Below, in pieces: positions 22,201-32,833 of a stretch of 64,000 bases of DNA. Within the stretch, counting starts at the first letter, position 1. The number at the start of each line of letters is the position of its first letter. Both the position numbers and the translations under genes were made by a program. Source of the DNA: Heterobasidion occidentale. Its lineage: Eukaryota > Basidiomycota > Agaricomycetes > Russulales > Bondarzewiaceae. Location: the NCBI GenBank assembly GCA_039111635.1, contig JBCAQO010000014.1, forward strand, positions 2,542,001 through 2,606,000, written 5' to 3'. The notes under the pieces are model-generated. The model was not told the origin of the DNA. It searched no databases and saw only the letters and a list, made by a program, of their open reading frames with translations.

Positions 22201-23835
22201 TACGTCTGTGACGACTGCGCGACGTCTCAGACGTCCCCCCTTTGTCTGTGGTGCACACAGGTCGTCTGTGACGACTGCACAACGTCGCAGACGTACCTGT
22301 ACGTCTGTGACGACTGCACGACGTCCCAGACGTACCCTGTACGTCTGTGACGACTGCGCGACGTCCCAGACGTCCCCCCTTTGTCTGTGGTGCACGCAGG
22401 TCGTCTATGACGACTGCGCGACGTCTCAGACGTCCCCCCTTTGTCTGTGGTGCACACAGGTCGTCTGTGACGACTGCACAACGTCGCAGACGTACGCTGT
22501 ACGTCTGTGACGACTGCGCGACGTCTCAGACGTCCCCCCTTTGTCTGTGGTGCACACAGGTCGTCTATGACGACTGCGCGACGTCGCAGACGAGCCCCCT
22601 TTGTCTGTGGTGCACACAGGTCGTCTGTGACGACTGCACAACGTCGCAGACGGCCCCCCTTTGTCTGTGGTGCACACAGGTCGTCTGTGACGACTGCACA
22701 ACGTCGCAGACGTACGCTGTACGTCTGTGACGACTGCGCGACGTCTCAGACGTCCCCCCTTTGTCTGTGGTGCACACAGGTCGTCTGTGACGACTGCACA
22801 ACGTCGCAGACGAGCCCCCTTTGTTTGTGGTGCACACAGGTCGTCTGTGACGACTGCACAACGTCGCAGACGTACCCTGTACGTCTGTGACGACTGCGCG
22901 ACGTCTCAGACGTCCCCCCTTTGTCTGTGGTGCACACAGGTCGTCTGTGACGACTGCACAACGTCGCAGACGTACCCTGTACGTCTGTGACGACTGCACG
23001 ACGTCCCAGACGTACCCTGTACGTCTGTGACGACTGCGCGACGTCCCAGACGTCCCCCCTTTGTCTGTGGTGCACGCAGGTCGTCTATGACGACTGCGCG
23101 ACGTCTCAGACGTCCCCCCTTTGTCTGTGGTGCACACAGGTCGTCTGTGACGACTGCACAACGTCGCAGACGTACGCTGTACGTCTGTGACGACTGCGCG
23201 ACGTCTCAGACGTCCCCCCTTTGTCTGTGGTGCACACAGGTCGTCTATGACGACTGCTGCGACGTCGCAGACGAGCCCCCTTTGTCTGTGGTGCACACAG
23301 GTCGTCTGTGACGACTGCACAACGTCGCAGACGGCCCCCCTTTGTCTGTGGTGCACACAGGTCGTCTATGACGACTGCGCGACGTCGCAGACGAGCCCCC
23401 TTTGTCTGTGGTGCACACAGGTCGTCTGTGACGACTGCACAACGTCGCAGACGAGTCCCCTTTGTTTGTGGTGCACACAGGTCGTCTGTGACGACTTCAC
23501 AACGTCGCAGACGTACCCTGTACGTCTGTGACGACTGCGCGACGTCTCAGACATCCCCCATATGTCTGTGGTGCACACAGGTCGTCTGTGACGACTGCAC
23601 AACGTCGCAGACGTACCCTGTACGTCTGTGACGACTGCCCGACGTCTGGGACGTCCCCCCCTCGTCTGGGGTGAACACAAGGCGTCTGCAACGGCTGAAA
23701 CGACGTCTCAGACGTCGCGTCTCGTATAGGATGCAGGCAGGCCATCTGCGACATCTGCCTGACATCTGAGACGTCGCGTCTCGTCTCAGACGACTGCTAA
23801 TTGTCACGGACGTCCTCATGTCACCAACAACGGCT
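19251..23835. repeat. GACGTC/GTCTGAGAC satellite, unit 2
   Basis: Same architecture as 13721-17526: diverged repeats first (19.25-20.3 kb, with many CpG replaced by TG or CA), then younger-looking repeats, a pure 20-bp array, and the 60/40-bp array at about 21800-23640. In the 60/40-bp part a 160-bp higher-order period (60+60+40) can be read over several turns. Confidence 0.85.
20851..21358. repeat. 20-bp tandem array, about 25 copies
   Basis: GTCTGAGACGACTGCTGTTC repeated head to tail with few substitutions (ATCTCAGACG, GTCTGGGACG variants). It is continuous with no spacer sequence. Confidence 0.9.
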
Positions 23836-24105
23836 GCACTCTCTCACCTACTCTCACCTGACTCCTCGCCTGCCTCCTCACTGGCCTCTCACCTAGCCTC
23901 TCACCTGCCTCCTCACCTGGCCTCTCACCTAGCCTCTCGCCTGCCTCCTCACCTAGCCTCTCGCCTGCCTCCTCACCTAGCCTCTCACCTGCCTCCTCAC
24001 CTGGCCTCTCACCTGGCTCCTCACCTGGCTCCTCACCTACCCACATCTCGGATTTTTTTCGCCTCACCTACCACCCGCCTACGACCTCTTATAACCTAAC
24101 TAGCA
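23836..24105. repeat. CTCACCT minisatellite and unit end, copy 2
   Basis: Matches 17527-17790, including the GGATTTTTTTCG tail and terminal CTTATAACCTAAC. Confidence 0.8.
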
Positions 24106-24365
24106 AGCTGATATTCAACAGATAGCACCAATGACAGTCTGGTACATTACTGGGAATTTTCTTCTCAGCTCTTGTATTGAAAAATTTGAAGCAGCACTGA
24201 CATTACAAACAATGCCTTCCAAAAATGTCCTCCTAGTCAGCTTATTGATAGAGCACCTTATCTGTCTAGATCTGGGCATACACAGACATCTAGCCAGATG
24301 TCCCTAGATGACCTAAGCATCTGGGAGTATCTGGGGCTCTGGGACTGGCTGGGACTGGTTACAGG
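24106..24365. other. Unique 260-bp spacer between satellite units
   Basis: AT-richer sequence without the GACGTC core, between the end of unit 2 and the start of partial unit 3. No coding signal seen. It could be a remnant of an insertion or of the pre-existing locus. Confidence 0.5.
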
Positions 24366-27146
24366 TTTGCTGATGTCGCGTCTCATCTTAGACAACTGAT
24401 AGTTGTCTGGGAGGTCCTAGCTCGGTATGGGATGCATGCAGACTGCCTGCGACAGCTGCCCGGCGTCACTAACATCGTGTCCTGCCTGGGACAGCTAACC
24501 CTAGCATAAGGCGTGCCTCAGATGACTGCGAGTCGTCTGAGACGTCGCATCTTGTCTCAGATGACTCCTAGTCGTCTGCGACGTCGTGTCTTGTCTCAGA
24601 CACCTGCTAGTCGTCTGTGACGTCCTAGTCCGGTATGGAATGTGTGCAGGCTGCCTGCAACCACTGCCCAACATCTGAGACGTCTCCTCCTTGTCTAGGC
24701 TGCACACAGGTAGCCTGTGATGGCTGCACAATAGCTGAGACCTCACATCTCATCTAGGATGCACACTGTCCGTCTGCGACAGCTGTGCGACGTCTGAGAC
24801 GTTCCCCCTTCGTCTTGGGTGCACACAAATTGTCTGCGACGGCTGTGCGACGTCTGGGATGTTCCCCCTTCGTCTTGGGTGCACACAGGCCGTCTGAAAC
24901 TGCTTCCCGACGTCTGAGACGTCTCTTCCTCGTCTGGAATGCATGCGGGCTGTTTGCGACGGCTGTGCAATGTCTGAGACGTCCCCCCTTCATCTGGGGT
25001 GCACTCAGGTTGTCTGCGACAGCTGTGCAACGTCTGGGACATCCCCCCTTCGTCTGGGGCGCACACAGATTGTCTGCAACAGCTGTGCGACGTCTGGGAC
25101 ATCCCCCCTTCGTCTTGGGTGCACACAGGCCATCTTCAACTGCTGCCCGACGTCTGAGACGTTCTCCTCCTCGTCTGGATGCACGCAGGTAGCCTGCGAC
25201 GACTGCACGAAAGCTGAGACGTTGCATCTTGTCTGGGATGCACACAGGCCGTCTGTGACGGCTGCCTGACATCTGAGACGTCGTGTCTCGTCTCAGACGA
25301 CTGCTGTTCGTCTGGGACGTCCTCACCTCACCAGCAACGAGTGCACGACATCTGAGACGTCGCATCCCGTCTCAGACGACTACTGTTCGTCTGGGACGTC
25401 CTCACCTCACCAGCAACGACTGCACGACGTCTGAGACGTCACGTCTCGTCTGGGATGCACACAGGCCGTCTGCGACAGCTGCCTGACATCTGAGACGTCG
25501 TGTCTCGTCTCAGACGACTGCCGTTCGTCTGGGACGTCCTCACCTCACCAGCAACGATTGCACGACGTCTGAGACGTCGCGTCTCGTCTCAGACGACTGC
25601 TGTCCATCTGGGACGTCCTCAACTCACCAGCAATGACTGCACGATGTCTGAGACATCGTGTCTCGTCTGGGATGCACGCAGGCTGTCTGCGACCGCTGCC
25701 CGACGTCTCGGACGTCCCCCCCTCGTCTGGGGTGCACACAAGCCGTCTGCGATGGCTTCACGACGTCTGAGACGTCGCGTCTCGTCTAGGATGCAGGCAG
25801 GACGTCTGCGACGACTGCCTGACGTCTGAGACGTCGCGTCTCGTCTCAGACGACTGCTAATCGTCAGGGACGTCCTCATGTCACCAGAAACGGCTGCACA
25901 ACGTCTCAGACGTCGTCTCTTGTCTGGGATGCACACAGGCCGTCTGCGACCGCTGCCCGACCTAAGTAACGACTGCACGACGTCCCAGACGTCCCCCTTT
26001 GTCTGTGATGCACACAGGTCGTCAATGACGACTGCGCGACGTCGCAGCCGTCCCCCCTTCGTCTGTGACGACTGCGCGACGTTGCAGACGTCCCCCTTTG
26101 TCTGTGGTGCACACAGGCCGTCTGTGACGAGTGCACGACGTCTCAGACGTACCCTGTACGTCTGTGACGACTGCACGACGTCCCAGACGTACGCTGTACG
26201 TCTGTGACGACTGCGCGACGTCTCAGACGTCCCCCCATTGTCTGTGGTGCACACAGGTCGTCTGTGACGACTGCACAACGTCGCAGACGTACCCTGTACG
26301 TCTGTGACGACTGCGCGACGTCTCAGACGTCGCCCCTTTGTCTGTGGTGCACACAGGTCGTCTGTGACGACTGCACAACGTCGCAGACGTACCCTGTACG
26401 TCTGTGACGACTGCACGACGTCCCAGACGTACCCTGTACGTCTGTGACGACTGCGCGACGTCCCAGACGTCCCCCCTTTGTCTGTGGTGCACGCAGGTCG
26501 TCTATGACGACTGCGCGACGTCTCAGACGTCCCCCTTTGTCTGTGTGCACACAGGTCGTCTATGACGACTGCGCGACGTCGCAGACGAGCCCCCTTTGTC
26601 TGTGGTGCACACAGGTCGTCTGTGACGACTGCACACGTCGCAGACGGCCCCCCTTTGTCTGTGGTGCACACAGGTCGTCTATGACGACTGCGCGACGTCG
26701 CAGACGAGCCCCCTTTGTCTGTGTGCACACAGGTCGTCTGTGACGACTGCACAACGTCGCAGACGAGTCCCCTTTGTTTGTGGTGCACACAGGTCGTCTG
26801 TGACGACTTCACAACGTCGCAGACGTACCCTGTACGTCTGTGACGACTGCGCGACGTCTCAGACATCCCCCATATGTCTGTGGTGCACACAGGTCGTCTG
26901 TGACGACTGCACAACGTCGCAGACGTACCCTGTACGTCTGTGACGACTGCCCGACGTCTGGGACGTCCCCCCCTCGTCTGGGGTGAACACAAGGCGTCTG
27001 CAACGGCTGAAACGACGTCTCAGACGTCGCGTCTCGTATAGGATGCAGGCAGGCCATCTGCGACATCTGCCTGACATCTGAGACGTCGCGTCTCGTCTCA
27101 GACGACTGCTAATTGTCACGGACGTCCTCATGTCACCAACAACGGC
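24366..27146. repeat. GACGTC/GTCTGAGAC satellite, partial unit 3
   Basis: Begins with sequence matching about 19505-19680 and then follows unit 2 closely, including a 60/40-bp array at about 26000-26950. The pure 20-bp array is absent. Some 60-bp units have lost 1-2 bases (for example near 26540 and 26720). Confidence 0.8.
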
Positions 27147-27412
27147 TGCACTCTCTCACCTACTCTCTCACCTGACTCCTCGCCTGCCTCCTCACCTGGC
27201 CTCTCACCTAGCCTCTCACCTGCCTCCTCACCTGGCCTCTCACCTAGCCTCTCGCCTGCCTCTCACCTAGCTCTCCCTGCCTCCTCACTAGCCTCTCACC
27301 TGCCTCCTCACCTAGCCTCTCACCTGGCTCCTCACCTGGCTCCTCACCTACCCAACATCTCGGATTTTTTCGCCTCACCTACCACCCGCCTACGACCTCT
27401 TATAACCTAACC
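27147..27412. repeat. CTCACCT minisatellite and unit end, copy 3
   Basis: Third copy of the terminal block. Its CTTATAACCTAAC end abuts the coding sequence of the minus-strand gene at 27413, so that gene now reads into repeat DNA. Confidence 0.8.
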
Positions 27413-28005
27413 CTTCAGTGATGGCCCATGCAATGACCTCACTCGCGGCTTTGCGAAGGCGAGCATGCATGGAGGAAGTTAGGAAGCCCACGTCTTCTTG
27501 CGGTAAACGCAGGGCTACGTCGAAGTCTTTGGAGTCAATAGCCAACCATGGTATGTCCTTGTCCTCAAAATCGGGTAAAATACCCTTTGCGTCCAGCAAG
27601 GGAAACTCCTGGATCTTGACGTTCAGCATCAAATCAGGGTTTCCCGGGACGGCGATAGCGTGTGGCTCTCTCTCATCAAAGACCTGAGGCCACTTGAGAT
27701 GTTCAAAGGCCCCCAGCATTCCGTCGGCAAAGAAGCTGAACGGAACACCGTCCTCGTGGGTGGGCGGTTCTGGCACAAACTCCATGTTCGGCGAGGAGAT
27801 CCACAGCCCGCCATTGCTGTCTGGAAATGGCGCTAGGATGAGACAGTCACTGTGGGCAAGCGCTATATCCTCTGATTTCGGCACGCGGGCAGCAAGAATC
27901 TCTTCCAATGACTTATAGGGCGTGGGGTGAGACGTACTAATTTGAGCAGATGAGTGTAGGATCGCCTCGTGAAAATGCGGCGAAAGTAACCTACTTATTC
28001 TGCAT
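27390..28005 (-). CDS. Unknown fungal protein, 3' end truncated by repeat
   Basis: ATG at 28005 in a GCCGCC context. Exon 1 is 28005-27995; the intron is 27994-27937 (GTAGGT...TTAG, 58 nt); exon 2 starts at 27936 in phase. The product is about 185 aa, acidic, with a natural composition (for example FADGMLGAFEHLKWP and DKDIPWLAIDSKDFDVALRL). I do not recognise the family. The last codons (27412-27390) lie inside the repeat end block, so the native C-terminus is lost and the stop is supplied by the repeat. Probably a non-functional or altered gene. Confidence 0.55.
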
Positions 28006-28493
28006 GGCGGCTAAGATTGAGTAAATGGTGGCTCTAGGAGTCTTGATGCTACAGGGCTGTGGGGTCCTCGGAGTTCTTGCAAGTGCCAAATGGGAGGAAG
28101 GGGAGGGGAGATCCGCAAATCGTCTAAGATTGCACGTGGGTGCGTGGGTCGATGCGTTGGGCGTTCGTCAAAGGCAACTCACGTCCGAGGGACGGACCTG
28201 TGGTTTCGCGCCTGAAAGGCGTAAAAATCCAAAGACGGCGCAGGGAAGAGAGTGATATCTGTGTGCGGTCCAACTGCGAAGAGGGAATTGCCCGATGAGA
28301 GCTCGGTGCCTGAGAAGGTGGAGCACTTCAGTGAACCTATGAAAAGCAAGGATCAGACGGACAGAGGATCACATGTCACTTACTCAGTGGGTATCCGATG
28401 GATGGTGTCGGAGGGGGTCGTCAGTGCAATGGCAAGTACAGAGCTAGGGAGATGAGCGTTGTGGAACGCGTGGCCGAGGGTGTGGGGTTGAAC

Positions 28494-28524
<31 letters not shown>

Positions 28525-28744
28525 TGAGAACCAAGTTGTGCTGAAGTTGCAGATGATCGCGAGCTGTGTCACTGGACGTGGTCACGCACCGAGCTCGGGA
28601 CATTGCCGAGCGCTTGCACACAACATGCGTGTTAGCCATCACTTCGCGGTCCAGCCAGCCAACCTCTCTCCATCAATGACAACAGATAACACTTCAACAC
28701 CTCATCCATCAACCTCAAAAATCCGGCTATGATTCTTAGAACTG
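28006..28744. other. Intergenic, only weak open frames
   Basis: Short open frames on both strands without recognisable motifs. A plus-strand stretch near 28538-28630 has some protein-like character (DRELCHWTWSRTELG) but no start, splice sites or family match. Confidence 0.4.
28495..28524. repeat. (CGA)n microsatellite
   Basis: About ten uninterrupted CGA triplets. Confidence 0.9.
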
Positions 28745-28799
28745 CTTCAAGGTAAGTACCTCCGTTGTTTATTTCTTTGCTGCTGGTGCTGAATATGTC

Positions 28800-29140
28800 C
28801 TCCCTCAGTATCACTCTCATCCTGCTTGTCGTCGTCGCTGGCCATTTCCGCCCCTCGGGCGTGAAGTTCCCCCCTCCGTCTTTCAGACGTGAGGGTGCCG
28901 CATCGACGCATCGACTCATGGGCACACATCGCCGGTCCTATCGCGATGCTCCACAAGACACTGTGAGCGAGCTTGGGTGACGACTGGCTCACCCTCTGCC
29001 TCTGCTCTACTACGATTGAAATTCATTGTATTCAGCATCGTAAGGACGACTCGGACGACTCGAGTTAGACTTAGGGTGTAAGGACACCTCAAACGACTTG
29101 TGCTAAATCAATGTGTGAGCTGACAGTCTTCTGAAGTCAC
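28800..29140 (+). repeat. Inverted-repeat arm, left copy
   Basis: The stretch around 28865-29140 (TTTCAGACGTGAGGGTGCCG, the AAGACACTGTGAGCGAGC region, then TTCATTGTATTCAGCATCGT) matches the reverse complement of about 40900-41190. The right copy is interrupted by the N gap. Open frames across the arm use non-ATG starts and have no family match. Confidence 0.75.
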
Positions 29141-31305
29141 CCAGGGTTTACAGAGTGCGGACGTCACGGACGACTCGGGTCTAGCTTACCGGGTAAGGAT
29201 GTCCCAGACAACTTGCTGCCGAACCAAAGTCTTGCTCACACTGTTCATCCATCACCCAGGCTTCACAGAGGGTCGACGTCGCAGACGACTCGGGTCAGGA
29301 CGTCGCAGACGACTCAGGTCTGGCTTACCGGGTAAGGACGTCAGAGACGACTCGTTGCTCAACCAAATTCTTGCTCATCTGTTCTGCCATCACCCAGGGT
29401 TTAGAGAGAGCTGACGTCGCAGACGACTCGGGTCAGGACGTCGCAGACGACTCGGGTCTGGCTTACCGGGTAAGGACGTCAGAGACGACTTTGCTCAACC
29501 AAATTCTTGCTCACCTGTTCTGCGATCACTCAGGATTCACAGAGAGCCGACGTCGCAGACGACTCGGGTCTGGCTTACCGGGTAAGGACGTCAGAGACGA
29601 CTCGTTGCTCAACCAAAGTCTTGCTCACCTATTCTGTCATCACCCAGGGTTCACAGAGAGCCGACGTCGCAGACGACTCGGGTCAGGACGTCGCAGACGA
29701 CTCGGGTCTGGCTTACTGTGTAAGGACGTCAGAGACGACTTGTTGCTCAACCGAATTCTTGCTCATCTGTTCTGCCATCACCCAGGGTTCACAGAGAGCT
29801 GACGTCGCAGATGACTCGGGTCAGGACGTCAGAGACGACTTGTTGCTCAACCAAAGTTATGCTCACCTATTCTGTCATCACCCAGGGTTCACAGAGAGCC
29901 GACGTCGCAGACGACTCGGACCAGGACGTCGCAGACGACTCGGGTCTGGCTTACCGGGTAAGGACGTCAGAGACGACTCGTTGCTCAACCAAAGTCTTGC
30001 TCACCTATTCTGTCATCACCCAGGGTTCACAGAGAGCCGACGTCGCAGACGACTCGGGTCAGGACGTCGCAGACGACTCGGGTCTGGCTTACTGTGTAAG
30101 GACGTCAGAGACGACTTGTTGCTCAACCGAATTCTTGCTCATCTGTTCTGCCATCACCCAGGGTTCACAGAGAGCTGACGTCGCAGACGACGTCAGTGAG
30201 GACGTCGCAGACGACGTCAGTGAGGACGTCGCAGACGACTCGGGTCAGGACGTCGCAGACGACTCGGGTCTGGCTTACCGGGTAAGGACGTCAGAGACGA
30301 CTTGTTGCTCAACCAAAGTTATGCTCACCTATTCTGTCATCACCCAGGGTTCACAGAAAGCCGACGTCGCAGACGACTCGGACCAGGACGTCGCAGACGA
30401 CTCGGATCAGGACGTCGCAGACGACTCGGGTCAGGACGTCGCAGACGACTCGGGTCTTGCTTACCGGGTAAGGACGTCAGAGACGACTTGTTGCTCAACC
30501 AAATTCTTGCTCACCTGTTCTGCGATCACTCAGAGGTTCACAGAGAGCCGACGTCGCAGACGACTCGGGTCAGGACGTCGCAGACGACTCGGGTCTGGCT
30601 TACGGGTAAGGACGTCAGAGACGACTCGTTGCTCAACCAAAGTCTTGCTCACCTATTCTGTCATCACCCAGGGTTCACAGAGAGCCGACGTCGCAGACGA
30701 CTCGGGTCAGGACGTCGCAGACGACTCGGGTCTGGCTTACTGTGTAAGGACGTCAGAGACGACTTGTTGCTCAACCGAATTCTTGCTCATCTGTTCTGCC
30801 ATCACCCAGGGTTCACAGAGAGCTGACGTCGCAGACGACGTCAGTGAGGACATCGCAGACGACTCGGGTCAGGACGTCGCAGACGACTCGGGTCTGGCTT
30901 ACCGGTAAGGACGTCAGAGACGACTTGTTGCTCAACCAAAGTTATACTCACCTATTCTGTCATCACCCAGGGTTCACAGAGAGCCGACGTCGCAGACGAC
31001 TCGGGTCTGGCTTACTGGGTAAGGACGTCAGAGACGACTTGTTGCTCAACCAAATTCTTGCTCATCTGTTCTGCCATCACCCAGGGTTCACAGAGAGCGA
31101 CGTCGCAGACGACTCGGGTCAGGACGTCGCAGACGACTCGGTTCTGGCTTACTGGGTAAGGACGTCAGAGACGACTCGGGTCTGGCTTACCGGGTAAGGA
31201 CGTCAGAGACGACTTGTTGCTGAACCAAATTTTTGCTCACCTGTTCTGCCATCATCCAGGGTTCACAGAGAGCCGATGTCGCAGATGACTCGGGTCAGAA
31301 CGTCG
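29141..31305 (+). repeat. GACGTCGCAGACGACTCGGG satellite, left array
   Basis: A longer unit of about 110-185 bp contains GGCTTACCGGGTAAGGACGT, CTCAACCAAAGTCTTGCTCA and TCACCCAGGGTTCACAGAGA. It alternates with one to four copies of a 24-bp unit GACGTCGCAGACGACTCGGG-TCAG. The Asp/Arg/Thr-rich frame repeating VADDSGQD is a product of the array, not a gene. Confidence 0.85.
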
Positions 31306-31309
31306 CAGG

Positions 31310-31713
31310 GCTCCACCAGGATATGGGCATCAACGACTCCCCCTCCAAGCGTCGGCCTCGCGCATTTCGCGGCCAACCCTCGGTGCCTGCTGGATACCAC
31401 CAGCTGTGACGCCCTCGGTACGTACTCCTCCCGCCTCCCTTCTACATACCGCCTGCCCACATTGACGTATTCTCGTTTCCACCTCTGCACAGATAAGCCC
31501 CGCAGCCCCTGCGCCGATACGAGCACCACGCCCGCCTCATGCCCTCCTTTGGCGCGAATTGGGCGCTGGTATCGGCACTCCAGGATCAGTACGACGCGAG
31601 CGTGCTTCCTCGCCATACGTTCTCGCCGCTCGGGCGGGACGGGAAGTTGTCGAGCCCAGGAGTCCTGGGCCGGGGACGTTCTGAGATCCACCCGCTGCGG
31701 AAGGGAAAGGGGT
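31310..31713 (+). pseudogene. Gene fragment next to satellite
   Basis: Directly after the array. A first segment (about 31313-31410, PSKRRPRAFRGQPSVPAGYH or an alternative frame) is followed by GTACGT and a later CTGCACAG or CCCCGCAG acceptor. A second segment to the TAG at 31713 reads RRYEHHARLMPSFGANWALV and ends in IHPLRKGKG. No start codon or complete frame remains and the family is not recognised. The satellite boundary probably removed the 5' end. Confidence 0.35.
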
Positions 31714-32833
31714 AGGCTGTGTTGTTGGACGGCGCAGCAGGGATTGCCAGAATATAGTTAGTTTTGTCCCGTGCGAGCAAGGTATTTGTGGGTAGCCGCA
31801 GGCGATCACACATGTATCTCACTTACTTAGACACCTATAGGTTGCCATACCTCAGAACTTCTACAATGTGCCGACAATAACAACGTGAAATGAGAGCTGC
31901 ATGATTATTCTACAACACTGATGTTCCGACTCAATTCGTGGCTCAACGATCGAGGTACGCGGGAACACTCACCATGTATCGTACACATCGCTTGTTTTGA
32001 CGAGAGACACAGATATCTGCTAGCGATGGAAAACTTATCAAACAATGTCTTTCACTGGTCATCCCCTGTCAAGTCAATGTAGTCCACCGGCGTGGGCGGC
32101 CTGTGTCTGGCCGCGCGGCGAATGGCATCCCTCTGCTTTCTAGCTTGAATCCTCGTTATCGATATGGACAACTCATCAGCACTTGTTGCGGAAAAAATTC
32201 GTCGACGGCACGAGGGACAATGTGCGGAATGTGACTATTGAGTAGTATTGTATTTTTTCTCATGGCCTACCACAACCACCCACGACTGCGTAGCACAGTT
32301 GCATGAAGACTCGCAGGGCGCCACAGAATTTGCAGCAATCCGGTGTGGCAGGCCGACGATCAGAGGCCCCCTCTGCGCACGCCGCTTTGGAGGTTGGACA
32401 TTGCGGTGGCGTTCAATGTGGCGCAGGTGAGAGGCTGTGTGAGGCGTCATGTTGCATCCGATATGTATTGGGAGGTGACCGTATCAAGTCACCTCTGTGA
32501 CCGTGCGGTAAGTTTGCTTGAAGCGGCTTGAGGGACGTTACGGGGCGCATTGTGACCGTGCGCACCCCAGAGTTTAAGACGCGCCTGTAAAATTGCACCC
32601 ACACCCAGCCTACTTATTACTAGAGCTGTTGTGGTCCTCTCGGTGATGAGCGCTGCTCGGGCCGGCGTGGCTTCCGATACGGTCACGGGAGCTCGCATGC
32701 TAAGTGACGGTGACACCACATACGGTCACAGTACCGCCTTCACGGTGACTCGCTGTGCCGCCCGTATCTAGCCATAGGACCTCTGGTCACCCCGCCTGAT
32801 TACTCCATCGAGCGTTGCCAGAAGACAGGATTG
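31714..32833. other. Intergenic; clustered TGACCGT/ACGGTCAC strings
   Basis: No convincing gene. Between about 32470 and 32760 the strings GTGACCGT and ACGGTCAC occur several times in both orientations, similar to the GTACGGTCGCAGT array at 36.59 kb. Confidence 0.4.

Noticed and set aside
13930..27140. Long Arg/Ser/Thr-rich open frames on both strands (up to about 450 codons)
   Set aside because: They follow the satellite period, appear in several frames at once, switch frame at 40-bp monomers and have no start context or introns.
29371..31197. Acidic frame repeating VADDSGQD, up to 365 codons
   Set aside because: Direct translation of the 24-bp array; the inverted array gives the same peptide from the other strand and coding is broken by unit-length changes.
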